A stretch of 64,000 bases of DNA from NCBI GenBank assembly GCA_026413225.1, contig CM048552.1, positions 183,864,053-183,928,052 of the forward strand, read 5' to 3'. Positions 47,964 to 61,000 of the stretch are shown piece by piece. Numbering within the stretch: position 1 is the stretch's first letter; each line of letters starts with the position of its first letter. The notes under the pieces are model-generated. The model ran no database searches and had not been told where the DNA came from. It saw only the letters and a program-made list of their open reading frames with translations. The position numbers and the translations under genes are program-made. The DNA is from Otis tarda (Eukaryota > Chordata > Aves > Otidiformes > Otididae).

Positions 47964-50820
47964 GATCTGTCAAATGCACTAGATTCCCGAAAATCACGAT
48001 ATACAAAGTTTAAACTGCAGGTTATTCCTTTTCTAAAGCTTTGTAAAAAAGGACACTTTGACAAGAACACAGACACAACCTCCCAGCTGTCACTAACACA
48101 TGGTTTTCATTAAATAGCATGAGAAAAAAAAAATCATGATAGAACAGGAAAACCTCTCAAAATTTGTGCTGAAGCTCACACCCCACCATCACTACAGCTC
48201 TAATGTCCTTACTGAGAGCTGAATAACAAGTAATAGATTAAAAAGGTCTGAACATCCACTTGATATCCTCATCTTCCATTATTTTGCTGCACTCCTTCTG
48301 CTCTTTTCCCGTTCTTAGTATAAGACTTACAGGAAGAGATTCTTCACCCGCATAGATATTGCAAAGCCGATAGTCTGATTTCCATTATTCGGTTTGATTC
48401 CTGTTGCCTCTCTCAATCCATCCTCCCTGAAACCTAAATTTCTTAACATCCATTCCCCAAATGTAACTCCCTCATTATTCACAAGCATATCACTGACTTC
48501 ATTTTCCACATGTTCTGTTTCTCCTATGCTAGCTAAAACCTCTTTTAAAGAATAACTTCACTTCTCACTCCTTAAATTTTTTCTTTACCCTAGAGGAGCA
48601 TTTCTTGTTATTAAGTATGATATATTTTTCAAAATCACCTGAAATACTCCTCAAAACCTCACGTTTCCTATTTTATGTCTGACATGCCTCTGCTCTTAGA
48701 TTCAAGACTTATACAGTACCCCAGGGTTCAAATAAGAAGCGTTCAGTGAAATATTATATGAACACTGCAGGATAAAAAATCCACTGTATAAACAGGGCCT
48801 GGACAGTTCATCAAAGCTGTAGCAATCATACATTCTCTTAGCATAAACAGTAAGTAAACTGCCCTATGCATACAAGTTTTATTGTCTGCTTCCAATGACT
48901 CTATCTTATTTTCACTATCAATAAAAAATATGGATTTGGGGAGGCATAAACTGAGTTTAATGAAGAATTTTTAGTACTCTCATAAAATGATGGATCTACT
49001 AAGCAAATACATCGATGTTGAATGCAATGAAATAGTGAACATCACTACAATGCCCATGAACATGTAGGTAGGCAAAGGTAATGTCAGGATTTCCCCTAAC
49101 AAGCCCTGTTCTTCACTGGTTTCAGAATTTGGCCCGTAGACTCTCACTGTAGACTACATTTGGCAAAGAACACTTCAGCCTGGGAATATTTTCTTGCCAC
49201 AAATAAATTTTCAAAACAAATTAAATCTGGGTCATTTCTATGTGGTTAACAGTGCAAAGGACATTTTCTATGCTTGTTAGTGGTCTTCAGAAAAAAAAAA
49301 AAAGGCTTTGATTTTTGAAAATATGAAACTTGGCAAGTGATAAATCCATAGAATTACACAGTCAAATCACTCGGGGTACTCTGAAAGCAAATTCAGTTAA
49401 AATAAATAAAAAGTTTGACTTAGCCACTTTCTATTTTTAAGCAATATTTGCAGTTCTTTTTATATGTGAGGCTTTCCAAAGTTTTTCCGATTCCCCAAAA
49501 GAGATTAAAGTGTGTTTTAGCACGCTTTTCAGCAGACAGTCCTTTAGCAGTGCAGAGGTTGTAAAGGTGCATTGGAGTGATGACACCAGAGAAAAATGAC
49601 CCTCAACATCTCAGTTCATTGCTTGGCTAATCTGCATTGACAAATGCAGTTTCAACATATTTTTAGTACTAAGAAAGAGACACTTCATTGTCTATGTTTA
49701 GGCTCACTCCTGCTGTCTGCCAGTGGCTTCACATTAATTGCCTCATGTTAAATGTAAAAAAAATGGTGAAGGATTAAATCCCATCTCTGAGGAATCAGAC
49801 TGGGATGTAAAAAGGAGATGGACATTTCTCTACCTGCATCCTTTCTAGTATGAAAGGACTGGCAAATAAAATCAGGTCACTATTTATACTTCTGCTACCC
49901 TGCTGGTTTCAAAACCTGCAGTCTCTCCAGCAACTGTGCAGTCTTCAGCATATTTGCATAGGTGACCATGATTTAAATGCGATAAACAGTTTTGTTGCTA
50001 TTGCACAAAAGGAAAAATAATCTGGTTTCCTCTCCCATTGTTGCACTCCTCTTATGCTCTCAGTACTAGTAAAAAGCCTGAATTTACTGTAGAAACTGAA
50101 GTGGAATTGATGTGACTCTACAGAAACAGGTAAAGGACCTCTCGTAAGATACGTCATTTTACTGGTTGGCATGTAAAACACAGATACCCAAACATCCAGC
50201 TCCTGCATACAAAACGTAGGTCAGTTCCATATATTACTGCTGTTAACTGTCCTTTTTTCCTGCCTGGCTCTGTAGAAGAGGTAGCAGAAGGCGCTATGTG
50301 CCTACAACCCATTTACTTAATATACATCCTACCTATAGTATCACATAACCACCTCTCCTCTGTCGGTACAAGCTAAAACGCCAACCTCTCTGTTGGAGCT
50401 AATCAAGTACAAGGACATGATGCCTCTTCTGCTACTCTTCACTTCAAGGACAGTGACCTCAGATAACTATTATTGAATTGCCAAGCAATAATTCAATGTT
50501 GCAGGGTCTTAAACTGCTGCAAATTAGACCTACTAGAACTCATCTGTCTGCAAAACCTGAACTCTGGAGCCTTTTGTGAAGACTCATTTTAGGGAAGTAC
50601 AGTATTTCTGCTCTGATGAAGACAGCCTGCAGCTATGGAAAGAGTATCCAGGTGCAGCTGTGTTTGCATTTAAGTAGATGGATGGGCATGTGCCAAACTG
50701 GTTGTCATCAAAAGGAAAATGTGATATCAGAGTGAATTCTAGCAGTTTGGAGGACCCACAATCACCATCACCTGCAGTCCTTAAAATCTGTCTATCTGTT
50801 TGACTCTGTAGCGCAGTAGT
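47964..50820. other. Unique AT-rich DNA
   Basis: No gene or repeat family is recognised. Poly-A near 49290-49303. Confidence 0.5.
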
Positions 50821-50853
50821 TGGATGGATGGATGAACAGATGGACAGATGGAC
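50821..50853. repeat. Interrupted (TGGA)n / (GATGGACA)n tract
   Basis: Three TGGA units, then an imperfect gatgaacagatggacagatggac pattern. Confidence 0.85.
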
Positions 50854-50870
50854 AAAAGAGAGTTTTGTAA

Positions 50871-50908
50871 GATTCTGGGACAGCTCTGGGATTCTGGGAC
50901 AGCCCTGG
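50871..50908. repeat. 19-bp tandem duplication
   Basis: gattctgggacagctctgg (50871-50889) is directly followed by gattctgggacagccctgg (50890-50908), differing at one position. Confidence 0.92.
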
Positions 50909-51169
50909 TGGCTAGAAGTACAGATGCATGTGGTTAAAGGAGGTCACACAAAAGGTGTTAGCAGCTCTAAGTGGATTCTCTGGTGGCTGGTAGTGGAATA
51001 TTTAGTTGATGCCTTTAATAATAAGAATTATTAAGACTACTGGAAAAGGGGTCTAGGAGGATTTCTGAAGAGCTTGTGGTCATGTCCTTTGAAAAACCCA
51101 AGCTTCTGAGGGGATGGCTGTGTCTGACTCCTTTTCAGTGTCACGTGAAGGATTAATCTTTCTGGTGAG

Positions 51170-51255
51170 ATTGGACTAGACTAGGTGATTTGTTCAGGGT
51201 TAGTAGGAGTGTTTTCGCAATCAGTGCCAAAGCTGGAATAAACTGGAGCACAGCT
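51170..51255 (-). repeat. Possible MIR/CORE-SINE relic
   Basis: 'actaggtgatttgttcaggg' and 'cagtgccaaagctggaataa' resemble the reversed MIR core (ggtgacttgcccagg, ggcagagccgggaat). The call is weak. Confidence 0.4.
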
Positions 51256-54160
51256 ATACTGAAATGAACTAAAATGCTCAGATATTCAGGAACTCCAACA
51301 GCCTTCTGGCTTTCTGTTATCACAAAAATTACTTCAGTAACAATTTCTCCAAGAATTAGGAGAAAAAGCTTTGAGAATAGATCTTTCTTAATGTACGTAA
51401 AATAACAGCATTAAGATGTTATATTTTATCTCCAGGCTGTATTGAGCTTTATTTAATACTTGTATTGCAACAGAAAGGGCTCATTTAGGAATGTGTTACT
51501 TCATTATGACAAGTGGTAATAACATATGAGGAATCACATGCAGTGCATGGAATTACAGAGCTCTACATCTGAACAGTTGTACAAGGACTCTGCAGCTTTC
51601 TGAAACTACAGTGATTTCTACAGTTACTCTATTTTTTTTTTCAACAAATATTTCATACTAACATAGTGCTTATACCATTAATATGTTATTTGGTCCAGGA
51701 GATCCACAGATGCATTAATTAGTGCGAATGATTGATCTAAATTTGTAGAATAATAAGTTAATAGCATGATCGTCAAAGGAGTGCCCGTTACTTGCAACTC
51801 TCATAAACTTCAACGTTGAGATGTGGAAGTAAAACATCTGCAGAAGGGAGGGAATAGTGCTTTGGACAGTTAGTTTTGGTGTTCATCTATCTGTTCGTAT
51901 ATCCATATGAACTGCAAAATGAGAATAGACAACTAAAAATATCTTAATATGGCACAGTGCCAGAAACAATGAGACAGAAACATTTTTCTGGTGAGATTAC
52001 TTTACAGTCATTTAAAAGGAATAGTTTAAAAAGTGGAAAGAAATTAATGATCGCAGGCAAGTTACATTGCAAATGTGCTTTTCCTCAGTAAGCTGTCACT
52101 GTGTACAGAGGTGAAATATATACCTGCAAGTTAAGAAAATACATGCCTATATTTTTAAATATTATGTTTATGTTTTATGTCCTGTTTTTCAAATGCTGTT
52201 AAAATTATCTAGCATAAAACTAATATTTATTCCTCTATTATAACAGAACACCAAACTACACTGCAAAACCAAGACTTATAGCTATACAAACACATCTTAT
52301 TTCATGTACACAAAGAGAAATATGTCTTCTTGATACTTATTGGGAATGCAGTCCAAGTGTGTGGTCATCAAGCTTTAAATCAGAGACTAACATGAGGATG
52401 TATGTAAACAATTTAATCTTCTATTATTATCAGTTCTTAAATTATTTGTCAGTAGCTTTTTTTTTTTTTCACTGCTGATATTCTGCCACTTGTGGAGGTG
52501 CACTGGTTTGTGCTAAGTTATTTTTTAAAGGAGATAAATAAATAAGGAAATAAATAAAAAGAAAACTCACTCTAGAAGTGGTGATTTGTTAGAGAGAGAC
52601 AGAATATACCCAAGAGAACAAAACTGCAGAACATTCGCCTTCTCCATAATGAATCTCCAGATCCTAGGCAATTGCAATTACAGTACACTTCCACAGCAGG
52701 AACTCCTGTTGTTATTGATGCCTTTTATAGTCCATGTCATGTAGAGAGACTCCCAGAAGGTCTGGTATTGTAAGAGCAAACCAGACTGGATTGAGAATGG
52801 AAGCAGGTGGGAAAGCCTGACATTTCTGCTTGTCTCCCCTTAGAAACAACTTCCAATACATTGAGATGTGAAGAACACAGGGAAAGTTATGACAGTGGGC
52901 TGGTAAAACTGATAAAACCCAATCCCATTTGAAAATATTAATTGTATTCTTGCATCTTGAATTGCAGTGCAAGAAAATGATACATTAAATATTCTATGTA
53001 AGCCACTCTAGTGACATGTGTATTTAAGTTTGAATAATGCTGTAGAACCATAATTGCAGTTTAGAACTTCACCAGCCATGAAGGCTGAAGTTTTCCATAT
53101 GAGGTGCCTGCCTCGGGCTGTTCTCCCTCACCTATCCTCTCCTGTCACCCTGCTGCCAGCAGATCAAAAATTAAAATCAACTTCTGCTAGTTCATCTAAA
53201 CAATTGGGTTGTTTCTCAGAACAAGGTTGACAGAGATGTTTTTCTCTATATATTTTCTTTTGTTAAAATGTTCCATTGTCTCCAGAAAAACATGCATATT
53301 GAGTAGGGTCAAGCAAGGCTGCATTTGCTGTGTTTGTGAGAGTCTCCAAATTTGTCTGCATAGATCTGGGGTCTGAGAAATGTCCTGTGCCTTTCCTCAG
53401 CAGAAAATTCATAGAATTCTTACTTATCCATACATATAGACTTCTGGTAACATCAAATTCTCCCTAGATTATGTCTGCACTTGAGTGTCCCCCAGCCCAT
53501 GAAGCTCCAGTCCTCCAGTTGTATCTCCACATATTAAACTGACCTTATTCCAGGACCGCTCCTATTGATCGTGGGTACTACCTCTAAGACCCCAAAGAAT
53601 CTTTTCTTTGTGCCCACTCTTTTCCCTGCACTAATGTCCAGTTGCCTCAGGAGAAAAGTAAGCTCTAGATAGGATTGATGTGCCCTAGCTTTTGCTTCCT
53701 AAAAAAGGAGATCTTCAGATCTGGAATAGACCCTTTACAGTAAATGGAAAAAAAAAAAAAAAAGAGGTTCTTCTTGCAGGCTATCTGATCTTAGATGCAT
53801 ATTTTAGATCTATCTGATGTCAACTGTGTATTTTATGATGGTATGAATCCATGGAAAGGCTTATTTCTTTTCAGAGAATACAGGGGAAGCCCTGAGAGGC
53901 CAGATCAAATGTCAAGGTCTATGTTTCAGATTATTCAAGTGGAGTAGGCTAAATTTACTCATCCTGATGGTGCGCAAAGAAGTAAATAGCAGATGGAAGA
54001 GGAACCAAGGGGAATATAAGATGTAAGAAGAGGCCGGGTGCAGAAAGGAGGGAAAAAAAAAAAAGATGAGGAGTGGGGAGGAAATGTTTGAGTGGTAGAA
54101 TAGCCATCAGCTTGGAAGGTACAGAAATCAAATGAGTCTGTAAGCAGTGGTTACATATTT
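51256..54160. other. Unique AT-rich DNA
   Basis: No gene or repeat family is recognised. Homopolymer runs occur at 52459-52470 (T), 53748-53763 (16 A) and near 54052-54064 (A). Confidence 0.5.
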
Positions 54161-54164
54161 CTCT

Positions 54165-54220
54165 TCAGAGCCTGGAATTGAAGCTAGAGAGCTTGAGTTC
54201 TCACATTACTCTGTTTTTAC
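54165..54220 (-). repeat. Possible MIR/CORE-SINE relic
   Basis: 'cagagcctggaattgaagct' and 'agcttgagttctcac' parallel the reversed MIR core (cagagccgggaattgaaccc, then tctcctgactcc). It is short and uncertain. Confidence 0.4.
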
Positions 54221-54617
54221 AAAATACCTCTGAAATCCACATGGAAAATGACTGTCTTAGTCCTGCTTTAATGTCTGGTGTCGACAGAGAGCAGACAGCT
54301 TATTATTACCGTCAGTTGCTCCACGAACTCAAATGACAGAGGTATGAACTGGGAATCCAGACATTTCAACCTACGGTCAGTTAGCCTATGAGTAGTAGTA
54401 CCTAAAACACCTTTTCTTCGTTTGTATTTTAAAATGACAGACACTAAAGGAGTCCTAAGTCAAGCTCTCAGGAGGTAACAATACCTCACTGTAGGCATAT
54501 TTATTAGATCCTGTATAATTATGACACAGATCATGCATGAGATTATGTGTTAATGTCTGCTGCATTCAGCAGTTCAGTATAGGTTATTTTTATTGACTAA
54601 GTTTAGACTGCAAAGAG

Positions 54618-54680
54618 AAGACGACTTTACTTCCTGAAGGACTCACAGCTAGTTAGTTGCAGAAGACCAGAGGTACTTTG
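54618..54680 (-). repeat. Possible MIR/CORE-SINE relic
   Basis: 'gactcacagctagttagttg' followed by 'cagaagacc' resembles the reversed MIR block ggtcacacagctagtaagtggcagag. It may be part of the same relic or of a neighbouring one. Confidence 0.42.
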
Positions 54681-55079
54681 GGAACAGGAGGTGGAACTAC
54701 AACAAAAGACCGTATGTAAAGGCAATGGGATTTCAGTAGGAAGGGCTGGTTTCTGCATTTGGCAGTTATAAGTTCTCTCTGGGATGCTGGATGAGCTATA
54801 TAAATCAGATGACTTCATTTTGAGTTGGGGGCAACACAGCAGGAGAACATCTGTAGATTGAAATCATTGTCCATTGTGTTTGGAACACATAAGATGCTAC
54901 GAAAATGTACTGTACTCTAAAACATCAAAAATACCCTGAAAAATCAATATCTCAGCCTGGACACCAAAAATAGGTCAATGTATTTGGGAAAGATCAACTA
55001 GGACAGACATGTGCTGAGAATTTCAGTGTTTCAGCCCTCCTGTTAACCTCAGGGATAGTTAATTTCCAGATGATTGAAA

Positions 55080-55145
55080 CTGGTTTAACCTCTGTTAACC
55101 ATGCCTCTATTTCCCATCTGCAAAAGACAGATAAAATCTAGCCTT
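55080..55145 (+). repeat. MIR/CORE-SINE relic
   Basis: 'ggtttaacctctgttaacca', 'tgcctctatttcccatctgc' and 'aaaagacagataaaatctag' follow the order of the MIR blocks ttacttaacctctctg, tgcctcagtttcctcatctgt and aaaatggggataataat. Confidence 0.62.
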
Positions 55146-58100
55146 TGTTCCACTCTGTTTCTGCCATGTCTGATCTGACAATGACTTTTTTTAGAGCAGT
55201 AATTTTGTATCTGAGTAACACTTAACACCTCTCCTATTCCTTAATATGCTTTGCTAATCAATATCTGTGAGTGTGGTTCATCTTGCTGAACACTGGACAT
55301 CTGCAAAGCAGATTTTACATTTGAGGTACTTGTCTGAGGCTCTTTTTACAGACACAAGAGAGAAGTAAGTAGGTTTTGGCAGTAGATTCATCTGACCTAT
55401 TTTAGACGTGCCCATTTCTCTCCTCTATCTATGCAGAGAACTTCAGGCAAGCACTGCCATCGTAGACATCTGCATTGGAGAGGTCCAAACGTGGGCAAAA
55501 TGAAACCCACCTGTCATTTACCCTTTCAAACAAAGAGGCTAAATTCACCAAAATTAAATGGTTTTACACAGAAGTAAATTTGTCTTGGGATTTTTAACAT
55601 TTTCATACAGTTTACAATTTTCTACTCCTTTTTCCTTGTTGTCCTTATCTTAGACAGATTTAGGATATTGAACATGCACAGATAAGCCTCCATGACTACC
55701 TACTTTGACAGATACGCAGATAAGAATGTACTGTTCAAGTGATTTAGCAAGGTTGAGGTATTTAGGAACAGCTTTCAAGGTGCTTCAAAAGTGGTTTAGT
55801 ACCACAAAGGCATCATTAAAGCATTTATAGTTTTTTTCCTGCTTCTTAAGGGGGGCCTGGGATGGAGAAGAAAGGAAGAAAGAAAGAAAGGAGATATAAA
55901 TACAAAACTCAACATTAACTCAATGTCAAAAATAAGAAATGAAGCATGGGAGTGTGCCCAGGAAATTTCTGATGTAATTATTATTAATAGACATCTATAA
56001 TATCTATAATTATAATTAATGTTTCTACTATAATTTTTTCTCATTTTTTTTTCTTCTTAAACATAATCTCTTGAACTTTCTGTGTTTTTCTGATAAAGAG
56101 GTTTGTGTAACCTAGAGAGTGAAATGTTGAGAAATACTTTATTTTTCCTCCCCAGCTTCGTAATTGAGTGAGGGGATTGTCACCACAACTGCCATGTTAT
56201 GAAAGATCAGGGATCTTGAGATGTTTTTAAGCAATGTCTTTAAAGAAACAATGTCTTTACAGTACTCAGTGGCAATTAAGCCGCTGATACACACACACGA
56301 AAAAAAAACCAAATCAAAAAATAAAATAGGATTGCATATTATATAAAAAAGAAAGCCAAAAGTGAGATAGAGGAGATTTTTTTTTTTTTTTGGAAGCACC
56401 AAGCTGTTCTAATTTTGCAGCATCTCAATTTATTTAAACTCCCAAGGACACACAAACTCTAAATATTCTCAGTATTTCACTTTATGCTTTGAATGGAGAA
56501 GGTCTCTTCTTTCTTCAGTCACTTCAGAAAGCTGCTGAGAGAGCTTACAGGTGGGCCACTTAAGGCCACTTAGAAAGCAGTTTTTCATAAACCATTTAGT
56601 GCAACGTACTTTTTACTGAGCCTTATCATTTCAAACAAAGAACGCTGTACAATGCAAAACTGAAAAGGCACGTTCCTTTGTTTCTGCTGAACGGCACCCT
56701 CACGGCTTCTCCTGCTGCACAACCTCTGCAAATAGCTGCCATAAAGGATCACCTGAAAAAATGTGTATGGCTTACCCACACCATGAATATGTTTAGAAGG
56801 TGCTGGTAGGACCAATAGAAATTTTATTTAATGTATTTATTGTATTTTTTAAGTTCTCTTTACAGCAGAAGTCCTTGCCCAGACAAGAAATGAAAGAAGT
56901 CTAGCAAACCAGGGCTACTCTAAACTTTCTGATACAATATCTTTCATTTTAGTCTGCAGCAAATCTGCTGCTCAGCTGGAGAAGATAAATCAAGTGCTAA
57001 ACACAATTACGTACCCAGCAACTGCTTGTGAACTCTGAGGGTCTGTATTTTCTAAAGACACGCTCAACAGATTGTAGAAAACAGCTTTTTCCAATTTGGT
57101 ACTACTTTTTTAATTCTGATAGAAGTATTCAACTTGTATTCACTTAGAAACCACTGGTACCTCTGTGCAAGACATGCAGCATTTGAAGCAGTAACTTCAA
57201 GTAATTGATATTCTGTTCCATGTACAGAAATTATTGTTACAAATTTACAGATGTCAAATTACTAATCTAACCGCTGTCAGTGTCTTAACCGCAAAAGACT
57301 CAATGAGAACCTGTAAAATCTTTTGTAATAAAAACTGAAATAATTCAAAAACTTAAAAATGTTAGTCCCCGGGGTGAAAAATAAATCTTACTGAGTACCA
57401 TAAGGCTTCATTGGTCCATTAATTTATGGCTATGCAAACATGATGCACCTAAGTAAAAGATGCTCATAAAGGAAAAGTGAGGATCTTCTGTTATCCCTGA
57501 ACGCATGTGACGACAGTCAGTACACGTGTGATGTGACGGTATGGTCACGATTTTAATATTTTCTGTGAGACTGGTAGTCTAACTAATCACAGGTGATGCA
57601 AAAGTCACCATCTATTTTTATAGGCTACCAGGAGCCGTCTACTGATGCACATGCAGGGAACATGAGAGATACACTTAGAATTTATTTCTTTCACCATGAA
57701 AGTAGGGCAAAATCCTTTATTTTATTTGATGATGGAAGCGGGTTATTAATTTTTTTTTCTATAACATGGCAGAAAAAAGGTACATAGCAGACACAGTCAA
57801 CAAAAGTTGTATGAATTCTCTTATTTACACTGTTCTTAAAAAGAAACAACATCTATGACTGCTTTATAGTTTCTTTCTTTGCAGACTAAATTTATCTGGT
57901 TTACAGGTTCCTTCTGAAAAACAGCTGAAACATAAAATTCATCACAGCATTGTGTTCAGTATTTGTCCTTTTGCTAATAAATACCTGGTCAGGCTACAAC
58001 AATTGAAGAGGATCGCAGGTCTCCAAAACAGTAACAGAAAAGCATGGAGGCAAGATTTAAAATGTGAGAAAATTAGTTTCCATAGCATAGCTGACAGTAA

Positions 58101-58400
58101 AAGATAGTTACTTACTTGTGCAGGGGCTGCAGTTTCTAAAGAAATATTATGTGAGTAACTCCTCGGTTGCCGTGCTCTGTGCTGGAGCTCTCAGTACAAA
58201 GCCTTGGACAAGCATCGACTACGGCGGTGTTGTCCTTAGTGCTCTCGTGTTTCTAAACTGGTGGTGCACAAGGCTGGACTCACCAACCCATCCACACAAA
58301 AACCTTATGTCATCTAGCTCCAGCACAGTACAGGATAGGACTAAGAGGCCGCAGAAGACACATGTGTCGAGCATGGGTCAAAAAAACTGTGCTTGCTCTG
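55146..58400. other. Unique AT-rich DNA
   Basis: No gene or repeat family is recognised. A (GAAA)n-like purine run lies at 55868-55891 and T runs near 56041-56052 and 56378-56391. Confidence 0.5.
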
Positions 58401-61000
58401 CAAAAAGCCGATCTTCCACGTGTCTGTGTGTATATACGCATGCATATACATATACACATACTAGAGCTTGTAGCTTCCCAGCAGTAAATTCTTGCTAAAA
58501 ACACTACTTAAATTGTGTCAGCACTGCAATTGGGCACCACTTCACTTCTCTCTTTGATGCAGTAACAAAGTAATAGGTAAATGGAACAACTCCGCTACTC
58601 CTATAAATTTGTTAGAGAGGCACATTTCTGGGAGAAGCTACTTAAGCAGCCTGAATCCTTAACAAACTTTCTCCTTGATGCTGGGATCTTACCCGCCAGC
58701 TCACAGCATACTTTGAATCATGAAGAAAGCCACTTCGTGTTACATTTTTCAGTTGCAATCTTTACCCATGCGTTAAGAAAGGTTTGGGACATCTTGCAAA
58801 ACATCCAGGTGCCTGGAAAGCCCAAGAACAAGAAGCACCAACACATGATTACAGATGTATTTTCATGAAGGATTTGACATACGGAGTAAAAGGGCAGCAC
58901 AGGTTGGGAACGAGATAAATAAAAAACGGCATCGCTCATCCTGGCATTTAGATGAGCAGTCAGATCTGATGCTCTGAAGCCATAGGGGACAGATGACAAC
59001 ATGAGGTCTGCTGCTCTGTAAAAATGATACCGAGGTTTTTACCCTTGATGAGTTTCTGGAGTATATACTCTCTATAAGAGAGTGGGTATACATACATCGC
59101 CAAAAACCTGGAGGTTGCACTGGGATAAGTAAGATGCATTTCAGTCACTCGCTTACCACTGAACAATCTAGAAGGTCAAAAATTGCCATTTGTACTTCTT
59201 CAGGGGTTTCAGAGGAGTAAAGCCAAGATGAGCTGTGCATTGCAATGGATGCTGCTCAGGCCTGGGGGCTGTGCTGCTGTGCTCCAGGATGCCCATAGGT
59301 ATATCCTAGCTACAAAGTGACCGTTGGTGACAAGGGACATGAACTCTTCTCTCAGTACTCTGGAAATTTTTCAATGGGTTTTGACAGGGAGTCCCAATTA
59401 ATAGAAAAATATTTCACTGTTAAGGTTGGTTTAATACCTTTACTTGCAGATTACAGTACATTTTTTTTTTTTTTTTTTCTGCCAATGGGCTTCAGTTCAG
59501 AAGTTCTTTACTTTTCCTGTTGATCTTTCTTCCTCTTGAAAAACACCTTTATTTGCCCCCATTAATGCAGGCCGGGTTAAAAACCTTTTATACTTCTGGT
59601 ACTAGTTGTAACATGCATGACATTTTTGTTAGGACAATCCAGGAATTTATATAGCTGCATCTTGAGAATGATCTCTTCTCTCTTTGCCTGTTTGTAGAAA
59701 TCTTCTTCAGTTGCCTGGGATGGGTGTGATTGATTTTAATCTTATCAGGAGAGGAAAGAGCAGCATGAATGTGTGCTGGACACTTTTGTTTTGTTTCCTT
59801 ATCTGACAGCACAAAAATATTATTTAAATAGTACCAATATGATTACTTTGTGTGAACTTCAATAGAACATGTCATTTCAGCAGCTTAGGAAATATCACAA
59901 AAACCTTCCTCACCTTCCCATTTCTCAGGGATACGGTGCTTTATTGTTGCTCTCATACACACTCATTGTATAACTCTCCACTAAACACATTCTTGACTCC
60001 AGATTATATGCACGTTCAAGGCTGAACTCAAAATCTTTGGAACAAAGTGGGGTTTGCTTGGCCTCCATGTATCTGTAATGGAGTCAAAAACCATGACACA
60101 TTCCCGAGTTCCTTGATTCTGCACTTCTTGGCCAGGAAACATGGAAATTCTGCTGTATAGATCATGGCACTATAGCCAGAAATCACGACAGAACTGATGT
60201 TCTCAGTTGGACTGAGGATCGCTGCTCCTAAAGATGATCAAATTGCATGTGTTCCAGGTGAAATTTTTGCAGTTCATCAAACTGGCAGTTTCTAGATTGG
60301 TTGAAAAACTTCTGCCTAGTTCTGATAGTAAACAATAATTGTATGAGCCCAATTTGCCTGCTCGTGTCCTTTCCAGCCTCTTGTCCTTCACCCTGCCTCG
60401 TCTGTGCAATGGCCAGTGCATTGGCACACACCACGGAGGATTATTTTGGCTTTGTAAACAGAACATGCAAAACTAGAACTATTCTATTGACAGGTGAAAA
60501 GGAACAGGGAGCTCACATTTAGCGATGTTGACTCTGCGGTGTTAACACAAATAAAATACAAGGGGGGAAAAAATCTTTCTTTTTTTTTTTTTTTGTTAGC
60601 ATTTGAAGATAACATACTGAATACACTCTGGGATTAGATCTCCTGAGTCAAATAGTGCTGTATTTACCAACACGGTCTCTTAAGTGATGCTTAGCAACAT
60701 GCATCCTCCATTATATTCTGTCTATTAGTTTTAACACTTTTCACATTTACCTTTCGTTCTGAGTGCAAAATACACAGGAGGAGTATTTCGTTCATACTCT
60801 GAATGCCAACATGTTCAGATGCACGGCACTAGGGACAGGAAGCCCTTCTGCAACTCTGACATTGCATTCAAAGTCTATCCGGACCAAAACTCAAAGCCTC
60901 CCAACCCCACAATGTCAGTCACCTTTACAGGGATGTGCTTTTCAGTGCTGTTAACTTACACTTTGTCCAGAAACAGACGGCAGTCGGACTGCAGGATGGA
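58401..61000. other. Unique DNA with simple repeats
   Basis: A TG/TA/CA alternating tract lies at about 58424-58462. A plus-strand open frame of 126 codons (58118-58498) ends within it and has no known domain. Long T runs lie at 59461-59478 (18 T) and 60580-60594. Confidence 0.5.

Noticed and set aside
50821..50908. CRISPR-like short repeats
   Set aside because: The units are contiguous simple repeats without spacers, and the genome is vertebrate.
59461..59478. Poly-T run as the tail of a reverse-strand SINE or processed pseudogene
   Set aside because: No SINE body, no coding similarity and no flanking duplication next to it. The same holds for the T runs at 13072, 60580 and 62403.
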